From NCBI RefSeq assembly GCF_900112695.1, contig NZ_FOMT01000001.1, positions 1,364,001-1,428,000 on the forward strand: DNA of 64,000 nt. Reading direction: 5' to 3'. Positions within the stretch are counted from its first letter, which is position 1. Each line of letters opens with the position of its first letter. Of this stretch, positions 44,105-53,291 are shown one piece after another. The translations under genes were made by a program, and so were the position numbers. Source of the DNA: Paenibacillus catalpae (GTDB lineage: Bacteria > Bacillota > Bacilli > Paenibacillales > Paenibacillaceae). The notes under the pieces were generated by a model. The model had not been told where the DNA came from, searched no databases, and saw only the letters and a program-made list of their open reading frames with translations.

Positions 44105-46240
44105 CTATTGGAACACCCTGACGTAATCGACAAACATATCGACTTGATTGTTGTACCTTGACAGATCGATCGGCCAGCCGCCGCCAAGCGCCAGATTAAG
44201 CATGAAGTACATCGGTGTTTTCGCCTGCTCGAATGTGGAATGCCGCCACACTTCAACGTTATCAATGTAGTAAATCGTATCGGTTGGCGTAATCTTCGTG
44301 CCATAGATATGCCAGATTGACGCATTGTCGCCGAAAGCAAAATTAGAAGAGGAACAATGCGTATCGTGCATCTCCGGATTGCCCGACCACCAGTGCTTCG
44401 CTTGACAAGCGCCGCTTGGATCCTGCCCGTATGCTTCCACGGTATCGATCTCTGCTGTCGACGGAACGCCTTGCGAGATGCTGTTCTGCGACATCAGCCA
44501 GAAGGCAGGCCAAGTGCCTTTCCCCGCCGGCATCAGAATCCGCGCTTCGAAGTAGCCATAAGTGGCGGCAACTCCGGTACCATCTGTACGTACGGATGAC
44601 AGCAAGCCGCCGGTATACGTACGGTTCCAGCCCATTGGGTCTACGGTGCCGGCAGGCGCTTTGCTTGCCCGTATGCGCAAATATTGATTGCCCAGTATAG
44701 CAAACGGATTGTTCGCGCTGCCATAATCGGCGAATATGGCCTCGCCGAATTCCGTACCGTTAGGGGCATCCGGTTTAGCTGTTGCGTAAGTAGCACCTGC
44801 GCCGGTTCGGGATGCAGAGAGCGGCCCCGTGAAGTCATCCTGGAACAACACGCTCATGCCGGATGCTTGTGATGGTGCGGAAGGAATTCCTTGCTTCCAG
44901 GTGACTCCTCCCTCGTTGTACAGCTGCAAATAACAATTGTCGGAACGGGTATAGTTTGGGTTGCCCTCAGGTGAATCCCAAGAACTCAATACGACCGTGA
45001 CTGGCCCATGAGGAAATTGATTGGCTGGAAACGTCACTTCCCCATATCCATCTGCATCCGGAGTCACCCTTGCAAACCAAGAATCATAGCCGTTTGGATT
45101 CGGATTCGCGGTATCCGGCTGATGCCATGACCTTGCCCATACGTTCTGCATGCCAGGCGCATAAAACTTGATGGTCACAGTTCCATTAATTGATGCCCCA
45201 TAAGAAGGGGAAACTACGCTAAGCTGGTACTCCGGATAATTACCCGGCGGCGTGGTCGTGTCTGTGCTGCCGTAATATTTGATCTCCGTCACTCCGGACG
45301 AAGCACCAGCCTGTGGCGTGAACACAATTCGGAGCTTGGAAGTCGTAACCGGCGTGAAGGTTACGGTATTCATCTGGCTGCCTGTCGGTGCAGCCGGCGA
45401 CTTGGATTGGTTACTCGCGTTTGTCCAAGAGGACCCGTTCCAATATTGCACATTATACGAGGATGGAGCCTTTACCCCGCCGCCATCATCATACAGATAG
45501 ATCTCCGCTTTGGAGACGGACGCGCTCGCATTCAGGTCCGTCTGCAGCCAATCGGTAGCGTTTGGCGATTGGTAGCTGGTCCAGCGGTTGCGTGGTGAGT
45601 CATTATAGGAAATAATTCCGTCATTTGCTTGAGCTGCACTATCGGAAGCAAACGTGTAAGATGCAGAAGCCGTTCCCGCTAACGCTGACGCAGGAGGATC
45701 CGTAGGCGGAACGGAGGAATCCGATCCATAGCTGATTTCCGTTACACCTGATTTCGACCCGCTTTGATGTGTAAAGACAACTCTGAACTTGGAGGCGGAG
45801 ACGGGGGTAAAAGTTACCTTGTTCAGTTGGTTGCCGGCCGGAGCAGCTGGTGTTTTCGATTGTCCGGCGGCATTGGTCCATGCTGTGCCGTTCCAATATT
45901 GCACGTTATAACTGCTTGGTACCTTGACGCCTCCCCCATCGTCGTACAAATAAATGTCGGTACTGCTTCTTGTCATCATTGAACCAAAATCCGTCTGTAC
46001 CCAATCTGTCGCGTTCGGCGACTCGTAGGCCGTCCATCGGTTATGCGGTGTATCGTCGTATGACAATACACCATCGTTGACATCATCCGCCTGATCCATA
46101 AAGTACGTGTAGGACGCTGTGACGGTTGCCGTCGTGTCAAACGCATAAATCGGATAGCCCGAAAAAAGAATAGCTGTGAATACGCTTACAATTACGGCTG
46201 GCAATAACATTTTTTTAGCCCAAAAGCCCTTGCTTCTCAT
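44105..46240 (-). CDS. Secreted GH16 glycosidase with two discoidin-like domains
   Basis: A 711-residue exported enzyme. Signal peptide (1-30), two repeats of about 140 residues (28-175, 185-325; hallmark DGGGVKVPSSYNVQYWNG) of the discoidin/F5-F8 or CBM32-like type, a small beta domain (330-455) and a GH16 catalytic domain (about 460-711). The catalytic motif is EIDTVE (Glu597, Asp599, Glu602), the beta-bulge form found in laminarinase-like members. It would cut beta-1,3- or similar glucans or galactans outside the cell. It is closely related to the enzyme at 53292, which has three repeats and an S-layer anchor. Confidence 0.88.
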   Translation of the reverse strand: MRSKGFWAKKMLLPAVIVSVFTAILFSGYPIYAFDTTATVTASYTYFMDQADDVNDGVLSYDDTPHNRWTAYESPNATDWVQTDFGSMMTRSSTDIYLYDDGGGVKVPSSYNVQYWNGTAWTNAAGQSKTPAAPAGNQLNKVTFTPVSASKFRVVFTHQSGSKSGVTEISYGSDSSVPPTDPPASALAGTASASYTFASDSAAQANDGIISYNDSPRNRWTSYQSPNATDWLQTDLNASASVSKAEIYLYDDGGGVKAPSSYNVQYWNGSSWTNASNQSKSPAAPTGSQMNTVTFTPVTTSKLRIVFTPQAGASSGVTEIKYYGSTDTTTPPGNYPEYQLSVVSPSYGASINGTVTIKFYAPGMQNVWARSWHQPDTANPNPNGYDSWFARVTPDADGYGEVTFPANQFPHGPVTVVLSSWDSPEGNPNYTRSDNCYLQLYNEGGVTWKQGIPSAPSQASGMSVLFQDDFTGPLSASRTGAGATYATAKPDAPNGTEFGEAIFADYGSANNPFAILGNQYLRIRASKAPAGTVDPMGWNRTYTGGLLSSVRTDGTGVAATYGYFEARILMPAGKGTWPAFWLMSQNSISQGVPSTAEIDTVEAYGQDPSGACQAKHWWSGNPEMHDTHCSSSNFAFGDNASIWHIYGTKITPTDTIYYIDNVEVWRHSTFEQAKTPMYFMLNLALGGGWPIDLSRYNNQVDMFVDYVRVFQ

Positions 46241-46366
46241 TAATCCTCCCTGCCTTTCTATCGTATAGTTGCAAGGTTATTATATCTAAGACACGCACCG
46301 TCGCCATCATCCATTCGCTACTTTCTCTCTACCGAAATCAACTTCTTGCTTCTAACAGACAAAAAA

Positions 46367-46412
46367 AAAAGCTGAAGCGAGACGGATTTTAACCCGCCGC
46401 ACCCCAGCTTTT
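46367..46412 (-). terminator. Terminator spanning the GH92 stop codon
   Basis: AAAAGCTG / CAGCTTTT outer stem with an inner GGCGG / CCGTC stem, followed by ten Ts on the minus strand. Confidence 0.65.
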
Positions 46413-48512
46413 ATTAGGTCTTGGTCCCATCTGCAGGACAAGCGTGCCACCACTTGTAATGGCTTCGTGATCAAGCCACGGGCGGTGATACGGATGATCG
46501 TTCAGCTCGGCACTTTGGATATATTTGTTGACTTCCGATACGTTAACCGCTTGAATCGTGAAGGTCTGCCCATTCGGTTGCCGGATTCGAATCTCGTTAA
46601 AGATCGGGCTGCCAATCTCGTAAACCGGCTTGCCGGGGCATACCGGATAGAACCCCATTGCCGAGAAAACGTACCAGGCGGACATCGCACCGTTATCCTC
46701 ATCCCCGCAAATTCCGAGAGGCCCGTCGCCAAACCACAGCTTCATGATTTCCCGCACTTTGCGCTGCGTTTTCCAAGGTGTGCCGGCATGATTGTACAGG
46801 TAGGGAATGTGGAACGCCGGTTCATTGCCCATACAGTATTGTCCGATTAAACCTGTCGAGTCGGGAAATTGATTCAGGAATTCGTACTTTAATCCGCTAT
46901 ACTGCTCGACGAACAAATCATCCAGCTTCTTCTCGAATTTGCCGCATCCACCAAATAAGCGGATCAGGCCCTCCACATCATGCTGGACATGGAACGTATA
47001 GATCCAGGCGTTGCATTCCGCGAAGAAGTCACGCCCTCCTTGCCCTCCTCCGCGCTTTGGATCGTAGCCAGCCACCCACTCTCCATCCGCTGACTTTGGA
47101 GCCATGAATCCGATACGCTCATCGAACAGGTTCCTGTAATTAGCCGCTCTTTTCATGAAAAACGAATAGTCCTCTTCCTTGTTGAGGGCTTTGGCGAGCT
47201 GCCCGGCACACCAATCATCATAAGCGTGTTCCAATGTAACGGATACGGCCTGCCGTCTCTCAAATCCGTGTACCTCCGGCACCGATTCGATCTCGTCTTT
47301 CGCTAAAGCAGGAAAAAAGCCTTTGTCCGCATAAATTTGGTCCAGCTCTGTCATTGGGGCGTTGTCTGTCCAAGGCAGCATCGTCGCCTTTGTCGCATTA
47401 TGACGGATCGCTTCGTAGGCTTTTTCCAGATCGAAATTCCTTTCGCCCTTGAGATAGGTATCCGCGAAGAAGGCAGCTGCGTGATTACCCGTCATATAGG
47501 GCCGGTCCCCATGAAGACCCGGGAATTGCGGCAGCCATCCGCTCTGCTCGAACATTCGAATATAGGAGGCAATCATGTCAGATTGTCTGCTTGGTTCAAC
47601 TATCAACTGCAGCGGATGCAGGCAGCGGTAGCTATCCCAGAGGTTGTCCATGGTATAGAAATCGTGGTCACCAGCCTCTTGCTCGGAGCGATTGAAGCCA
47701 CTGAAATATCGACCATCTTCGGTAATATTCATCATTGGAAGCAAAGATCGGTAAAATGCCGTATAAAAAATCGTCCGCTGCGATTCCGATCCGCCATCCA
47801 CCTCGATTCGTCCGAGAGCCTCGTTCCAAATTGCACGGGCTTCGCCTTTCGCTTCCTCGAATGCTTTATCTCCTATCTCCCGCTTCATGTTCGCAAGTGC
47901 CTGATCATATCCAAGATGAGAGATACCAACCTTAAGCTCGATTACGGTTTCATCCGCGAGCTTCCCAAAGCTTATCGCCAATCCGGAATCTGTCACTTTC
48001 GACCAGGAGCTACCCGCAGAAAACGGATTTGATATTTCGATATAAACAAAATGAGGAACGCCATCTATTATCGTCTGACCGATGACCGTCTGTTCGTTTT
48101 GCGCCGTGATCTCCGATTCCTCCGGCAATCGAACGAGAAGCCGGGAATCCGTATGTTCCGGATACACGATTCGGAAATACGCGCTATGGTGTAATGCCGT
48201 ATATGCCGTCGAAATCTCGGAATCTTCCAGCAATACCGAGTAAAAGCAAGGTGCAGCTGACTCCAGGTCATGGTCATATGCCGAACTATAGCTGCTCTCT
48301 TCACTATCGCTGTATGGCATCAAGCTGGCACATCCGATTCGAAAGCCGTGAATCCGGTCTGCTAAATAACGATCCGCTGCTCCGGGATTTGTCACGGGAA
48401 CGACTTGCGCCATCCCGTGCGGCAGGGATACAACCGGTGATGTCGAGGTCAGCAAATGACCGATCGAACCGATATAAGGATTCACGTAATCAACGGGATC
48501 TTTATGGGGCAT
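46389..48512 (-). CDS. GH92 family alpha-mannosidase
   Basis: A 707-residue GH92 enzyme started at ATG 48512 (AGGAG 9 nt upstream); the frame runs 23 codons further into the upstream gene. The family start VDYVNPYIGSIGHLLTST, the catalytic-site motif GPLGICGDEDNGAMSAWYV and FYTMDNLWDSYR are clear. GH92 enzymes are calcium-dependent exo-mannosidases that remove alpha-linked mannose. No signal peptide is present, so it works inside the cell on imported oligosaccharides. It overlaps the propeller glycosidase by 11 nt and is the last gene of the ABC transporter operon. Confidence 0.9.
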   Translation of the reverse strand: MPHKDPVDYVNPYIGSIGHLLTSTSPVVSLPHGMAQVVPVTNPGAADRYLADRIHGFRIGCASLMPYSDSEESSYSSAYDHDLESAAPCFYSVLLEDSEISTAYTALHHSAYFRIVYPEHTDSRLLVRLPEESEITAQNEQTVIGQTIIDGVPHFVYIEISNPFSAGSSWSKVTDSGLAISFGKLADETVIELKVGISHLGYDQALANMKREIGDKAFEEAKGEARAIWNEALGRIEVDGGSESQRTIFYTAFYRSLLPMMNITEDGRYFSGFNRSEQEAGDHDFYTMDNLWDSYRCLHPLQLIVEPSRQSDMIASYIRMFEQSGWLPQFPGLHGDRPYMTGNHAAAFFADTYLKGERNFDLEKAYEAIRHNATKATMLPWTDNAPMTELDQIYADKGFFPALAKDEIESVPEVHGFERRQAVSVTLEHAYDDWCAGQLAKALNKEEDYSFFMKRAANYRNLFDERIGFMAPKSADGEWVAGYDPKRGGGQGGRDFFAECNAWIYTFHVQHDVEGLIRLFGGCGKFEKKLDDLFVEQYSGLKYEFLNQFPDSTGLIGQYCMGNEPAFHIPYLYNHAGTPWKTQRKVREIMKLWFGDGPLGICGDEDNGAMSAWYVFSAMGFYPVCPGKPVYEIGSPIFNEIRIRQPNGQTFTIQAVNVSEVNKYIQSAELNDHPYHRPWLDHEAITSGGTLVLQMGPRPNKSWGAAG

Positions 48513-49560
48513 GGTATCCGCTCCTTTTATCAAGAGGTGCGCTGGTCGCAAGTGCGATGCAGCGGAATTCACCGTTTCCACTCTCTATAGATGCCGGATC
48601 ACCTGATCGTGAAGGCCGGCAAGCGCAATAGAAATGGTAGAAACGATCCTTCCAATAGATAACGGAGGATTTATGCGCATGAGTCGCATCGAGCTGTCCC
48701 GGCTCTCCGTTCCGAATCCATGGTTCTGGATCTATCATCCATTCGGTTAGATTATGCGACACCGCCAATAATCCTTGTGCATTTTCCCCGTCATAGCCAA
48801 AGGCGAAGTTCACCCAGAAGCCCGTACGGCTATCAAACCGGATATAGGGATCACTAACATACTGCCTGTAAAAAGTATTCTCTTGAGTCATCAACACAGG
48901 TTTATCGGATAATCGGTTCCAGTTCCGCATATCGTCTGATACTGCGATACCTGTTTCTTCCTTCCATAGCCATTCCGGATTGTCTTTGGCATTGTAGAAC
49001 ATCCAGTAACGCCCTGCGGATTCAAGGAAGCAGCATTTGTATAACCCGGCTTTCTCCCACTCTCCGCCATTCTCATAGGAGAAGATGGGTTCATCCAGTC
49101 GATGCCATTCGAGCAGACTCTCGTCCTCGCACCATGCGAGCCCCATCTTGGCCCCCCCTGCCTCGTAGCCATATTCGGGATAGGAATGATAGATCATCCA
49201 GTATTTGTTGTCTATTTTCTTCAACCGTGGCAGCTCATAGAGATCGTTGCTTTCCAGCAGAATCCATGAGCCGGCCGCACCAACATGATCCCATCGCAAA
49301 GCATCCTTGCCCCGGTCCAGAATCACTGCCTCGCGCTTCCATTCAACCAGATCATCGCTTGTAGCCAATGCCGTTCTATATCCTAAGCCGTCGAAGCCGA
49401 TGTGCATCATGTAAAACTTATCCTTATGGTAAAATACGAACGGACAATCAACCGCCCAGGCATCATACGCTCCTGCCTCGCCTGATCCGGCAAGAACGGG
49501 GATCTCCCGCTTATAATCGGTACGCAGATGCTCATAAAAGTCCCTATTAATCGTTGCCAT
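48502..49560 (-). CDS. Beta-propeller glycosidase (GH43/GH130-like)
   Basis: A 352-residue protein with the five-bladed propeller pattern of GH43/GH32/GH130-like enzymes: a first blade YDAWAVDCPFVFYHKDKFYM, then repeated acidic edge strands (LRWDHVGAAGSWILLE, YVSDPYIRFDSRTGFW, LDATHAHKSSVIYWKDRFYH). There is no signal peptide, so the substrate is an imported oligosaccharide. The neighbour GH92 suggests a mannoside or a related sugar; hydrolysis versus phosphorolysis cannot be decided here. GGAGG lies 11 nt before the ATG. Confidence 0.8.
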   Translation of the reverse strand: MATINRDFYEHLRTDYKREIPVLAGSGEAGAYDAWAVDCPFVFYHKDKFYMMHIGFDGLGYRTALATSDDLVEWKREAVILDRGKDALRWDHVGAAGSWILLESNDLYELPRLKKIDNKYWMIYHSYPEYGYEAGGAKMGLAWCEDESLLEWHRLDEPIFSYENGGEWEKAGLYKCCFLESAGRYWMFYNAKDNPEWLWKEETGIAVSDDMRNWNRLSDKPVLMTQENTFYRQYVSDPYIRFDSRTGFWVNFAFGYDGENAQGLLAVSHNLTEWMIDPEPWIRNGEPGQLDATHAHKSSVIYWKDRFYHFYCACRPSRSGDPASIESGNGEFRCIALATSAPLDKRSGYHAP

Positions 49561-49583
49561 CTTCTCTTTTCCCTCCCGGGTGC

Positions 49584-50459
49584 TTACTCCTTGACGCTGC
49601 CTACGACGACCCCTTTAATAAAGAAGCGCTGCAAGAATGGATATACGCAGATGATCGGCAAGGCAGCCAGGAAGATCTGTGCGCTCTTCAGCGTCCGGTC
49701 GGATATATCTCCGAGCGAATTAGCGTCTGCCATCGACACAAGACTTAAATCCCTATTAATAACGACCGTTTGCATATAACTCTGCAGTGGATACTTCTCC
49801 GGTGAGTTCATAAGAATGAGGCCGTCAAACCAGGAATTCCAATGTCCAACCATCGAGAACAGAATTAGCGTTGCGATTGCCGGCATTGACAGAGGAACGT
49901 AGATACTCCATAAAATTTTCCAGTGCCCCGCCCCGTCTACGAAAGCAGCCTCTTCGATCTCCCGTGGCAATCCCCGGTAGAAGTTCAAGAGCAGCACAGC
50001 ATTAAATACATTCACCGCTCCGGGCAGGATGAGAGCCCAGATCGTACCCAGCAAATGAAGCTTCTGAATGACGATATACCAAGGAATAAGGCCGCCGCTC
50101 ACTAACATCGTCAACACGAAAAACCAAACGTAAAACAACCTTCCCGAGAATGAAGCCGACTCCTTCGACAACGGGTAGGCAAGTGTAATTGTTAGAATCA
50201 TATTAAGCATTGTGCCTAATAATACCCTTTCTACACTGATTCCGAGCGATCTCAAAAACTCCGGCTTTTGGATGACGAAATCATAGGATTCCCACGTGAA
50301 ATCGACCGGCCATAACGAAACTTCTCCTGCGCTTGCTGCCGTGCTAGAGCTTAGAGATACGGCAAGAATGTTAATGAGGGGAAACAAGCATAGAAAAGCC
50401 AGCAAGATAAGAATGACAGTATTGCTGATATTAAAAATCCGACCGGACAATGTCTTCAT
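49584..50459 (-). CDS. ABC sugar transporter permease, YtcP/CarbP-like
   Basis: A 291-residue permease with six helices and the EAA loop EEAAFVDGAGHWKILWSIYV that contacts the ATPase. It belongs to the YtcP group of carbohydrate uptake 1 transporters, which pairs with LplB-type permeases. No ATPase gene is in this operon; a shared MsmX-like ATPase elsewhere is expected. It imports oligosaccharides bound by the lipoprotein at 51467. Confidence 0.9.
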   Translation of the reverse strand: MKTLSGRIFNISNTVILILLAFLCLFPLINILAVSLSSSTAASAGEVSLWPVDFTWESYDFVIQKPEFLRSLGISVERVLLGTMLNMILTITLAYPLSKESASFSGRLFYVWFFVLTMLVSGGLIPWYIVIQKLHLLGTIWALILPGAVNVFNAVLLLNFYRGLPREIEEAAFVDGAGHWKILWSIYVPLSMPAIATLILFSMVGHWNSWFDGLILMNSPEKYPLQSYMQTVVINRDLSLVSMADANSLGDISDRTLKSAQIFLAALPIICVYPFLQRFFIKGVVVGSVKE

Positions 50460-50476
50460 ATTTTCCCCGCTCCCTG

Positions 50477-51376
50477 CTAGAAGATTCTGTAGTTGGCTGC
50501 GCGATACGCCAAATAATAGGATCCGGAGATCAAGACGATCGAGACCACCGATTTAATAAGTCCAACGGCCGTCGCAAGACTATACTGTGCCTGCTCTAGT
50601 CCCAGCCTGTATACGAGTGTGTCAATGATGTCCCCGCTTTCGTAGACAACCGGACTATACAAGTTAAAAATTTGATCAAACCCGGCATTCAGAACATTAC
50701 CTAAGCTCAAGGTTACGAGAAGGATAATAATCGGAATCATGCCTGGAAGAGTAATATGCAGCGTCTGCTTCCAACGGTTCGCTCCATCTATCACAGCTGC
50801 TTCATAGAGAGCCGGATTGATTCCAGCCAGCGCAGCCAGATAAACAATGGTGCTGAACCCGAATTCCTTCCACACATCCGAGATGACAACAACAACAGGG
50901 AACCAATGCGCGTTTCCAAGGAAGAAGATCGGTTCGATACCGAATAAACCGAGAAATTGGTTCACGATACCCGATGTCGGCGACAAAATATCAATTAAGA
51001 CTCCACCCAAAATTATCCATGACAGAAAATGCGGAAGGTAAATCATCGTTTGTATCCATCGTTTGAACGCTTGCTTACGGACCTCATTAAGCAGGAGCGC
51101 TACAAGGATCGGAACCACTAATCCGGCTGCAATCTTCATTATCGAGATCCCTACCGTATTGCGAATGACTTGCCAGATCTCCGGCAGCTTAAACATGTAG
51201 TCGAAATTATCCCAGCCAACAAACGGCGAGCCAAACATGCCTTTGACTATCGAAAATTTCTGGAAGGCAATCATAAGTCCAACGATCGGACCGTAGCTGA
51301 AGATTAGGACAAGAATAAATGAGGGGGCTACCATCAGATGCAATGGCAGCTGGCGACGTATTTTCGGTTTGATCAT
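50477..51376 (-). CDS. ABC sugar transporter permease, LplB-like
   Basis: A 299-residue permease with six helices and the EAA loop EAAVIDGANRWKQTLHITLP. AAAGGTGG lies 7 nt before ATG. It pairs with the permease at 49584, 17 bp downstream. Together with the binding protein it forms the membrane part of an importer. Confidence 0.9.
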   Translation of the reverse strand: MIKPKIRRQLPLHLMVAPSFILVLIFSYGPIVGLMIAFQKFSIVKGMFGSPFVGWDNFDYMFKLPEIWQVIRNTVGISIMKIAAGLVVPILVALLLNEVRKQAFKRWIQTMIYLPHFLSWIILGGVLIDILSPTSGIVNQFLGLFGIEPIFFLGNAHWFPVVVVISDVWKEFGFSTIVYLAALAGINPALYEAAVIDGANRWKQTLHITLPGMIPIIILLVTLSLGNVLNAGFDQIFNLYSPVVYESGDIIDTLVYRLGLEQAQYSLATAVGLIKSVVSIVLISGSYYLAYRAANYRIF

Positions 51377-51408
51377 CTACGGACACCACCTTTCTATCGA
51401 AAAAGTCA

Positions 51409-51437
51409 GGAAGGCCGGAAGCAAGTCCCGGCCTTCC
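51409..51437 (-). other. Stem-loop between binding-protein and permease genes
   Basis: GGAAGGCCGG / CCGGCCTTCC perfect 10-bp stem with a 9-nt loop and no T run. Such intercistronic hairpins usually raise binding-protein over permease mRNA levels. Confidence 0.7.
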
Positions 51438-51466
51438 GAATACATTTATGAATCATGCCAACAAGA

Positions 51467-53173
51467 TTAAGATTTCTTGGCGTACCAATCATTGACTTCC
51501 TGGGTGACCTTCTCGCCGCCCAGTTTATTCCAGTCGCTGACGAATTTATCGAAATCCGAGATTGGAGCACCCAAAATAATTTTGGTAAAGGTCTCCAGAA
51601 CCAACTTATCCAGAATCGCTTGTTTTGCCGTCATTTCCGGTGTAGGGGCACCAAAGAATTCACTCTTCATCAAGAGGTTCTGATCTACGTAATTCGCTCC
51701 GATAACCGCCCACGAACCGCCTTCTCCGAATACTTTGTTCGTTCCCCAGTTCGTTCTGTCTCCGCCTTTGAACAATTGAATCTTGTCAAAATAGCTCTTC
51801 TCTTCCGGATTCAGCTTAGAGCCATCCTCTCCTGCCTGCAGCGCGGCTACAACGTTCTTATGCACGCTGAGCAGGCCTTGCGGTGTGCCAAATCCGCCTT
51901 GCATAAGCGCATACTTGAAGAACTCGATACCGTCCGCGCTGTGGAACCTGGCCGGTTCGGCTTTTTCACTAATAATTTTCTCATTATAGAGGTTGAACAG
52001 CTTTACGATCGCTTCCGGATGTGCGGCACCCTTCTTGACTACCCAGAAGGCGTTAAAGTCAGCTTTGGATTGTGCCTTAGCAGGCGTGCTGTCTACGGAA
52101 GGGATCGGGTATACTTCCCATTCGGCGTTAGGATCCTTGGTTACGCCATCTTGCAGCGGCCATAGCGGGTTCCACATGGCGCCAAAGCTCATCCCTACTT
52201 TCCCTGCGGTTTGCAGCTCAGCCGCTTTGCCGCCATCCTTAACTCCGAATTCCTTATCGATAACCCCTGCTTTATAAAGCTCTTGCAGTTTGGCCAGCGC
52301 GTTCTTCATTTCCGGCTGGATGCTGCCGTTGACGAGCTTGCCTGAGGCGTCTTTGATCCAGATATTCGCGTACGCGTGGAAGCCATTCATCAGACCAGAA
52401 AAGTCAGGATACCCGCCAAACAGATCCTTTGACGCGGCTAAGCCATACGTATCGTTCTTCCCGTTGCCGTCTGGATCTTGCGTCGTGAACGCTTCAGCAA
52501 TCTTAATGAAATCGTCCATCGTCTTCGGCTCGGGCAGGTTCAGCTTCTGAAGCCAATCTGTTCGGACAAAGAGCAGCGGCGCTCCGCCAAGGTAGTCTTC
52601 TGCCGGCGGAATAGCAAGCAGCTTTCCGTCGTAAGTCGCAGCGGACTTGGCGTTCGTTCCGCGGTCGATCATCTCTTTCGTAAGATCAGAACCGTAGTCC
52701 TGCACCACCTGGGTGAGATCCTCGAGCTGTCCCGCCTCTGCCAATTGACGGAATTGCAAGGAGTCGACCTGGAAAATATCCGGTAAGGAATCCGATGTAA
52801 TCGTCAGGTTCATCTTCTGCCCATACTGGTCTCCGTTCACTATCCAGTTGTACTTAATCTTGATGCCGAGCTCTTCTTCATAAGCTCTCGTCCATACGTT
52901 GTTCTCGATCGTGTCGCCATCCTTGAACTTGTAAGTGGGATCCGTGTAACGAACGGATGTAACCTCGATTGGCGGATCGTACTTGGCGTTTGGATCAATG
53001 CTTGGAGCAGCCGATTCGGCCGGCGACGCGGATGCTGTCTCTGTTGCAGGCGTCGAGGATGATTCCGCATTATTGCCGTTATTCCCGTTATTATTGTTGC
53101 CGCATGCGGTTGTAACCGCTAGCAAAATAGCGAATGATGCTGCTAAACTTCTGTTCCGTAACTTCTTGTTCAT
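51467..53173 (-). CDS. Extracellular sugar-binding lipoprotein, LplA-like
   Basis: A 568-residue solute-binding lipoprotein. Lipobox VTTAC (residue 24 Cys), a low-complexity Asn/Ser/Pro linker (25-60), then a family 1 binding domain. A calcium-binding loop DPDGNGKNDTYG is present, typical of large Paenibacillus LplA proteins. GGGGGAGG precedes the ATG. It captures oligosaccharides made by the secreted GH16 enzymes and delivers them to the two permeases downstream. First gene of the five-gene operon. Confidence 0.9.
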   Translation of the reverse strand: MNKKLRNRSLAASFAILLAVTTACGNNNNGNNGNNAESSSTPATETASASPAESAAPSIDPNAKYDPPIEVTSVRYTDPTYKFKDGDTIENNVWTRAYEEELGIKIKYNWIVNGDQYGQKMNLTITSDSLPDIFQVDSLQFRQLAEAGQLEDLTQVVQDYGSDLTKEMIDRGTNAKSAATYDGKLLAIPPAEDYLGGAPLLFVRTDWLQKLNLPEPKTMDDFIKIAEAFTTQDPDGNGKNDTYGLAASKDLFGGYPDFSGLMNGFHAYANIWIKDASGKLVNGSIQPEMKNALAKLQELYKAGVIDKEFGVKDGGKAAELQTAGKVGMSFGAMWNPLWPLQDGVTKDPNAEWEVYPIPSVDSTPAKAQSKADFNAFWVVKKGAAHPEAIVKLFNLYNEKIISEKAEPARFHSADGIEFFKYALMQGGFGTPQGLLSVHKNVVAALQAGEDGSKLNPEEKSYFDKIQLFKGGDRTNWGTNKVFGEGGSWAVIGANYVDQNLLMKSEFFGAPTPEMTAKQAILDKLVLETFTKIILGAPISDFDKFVSDWNKLGGEKVTQEVNDWYAKKS

Positions 53174-53291
53174 ACTTTGCCTCCCCCGATTCTGTTTGTT
53201 TGGTAATAAGGCTTCGTTCCTTATGAGCTTAATGATATAGCAGGATAATCCCGAAGCCTATCGTCCGTTGTTTACATCGGATCGACTGATT

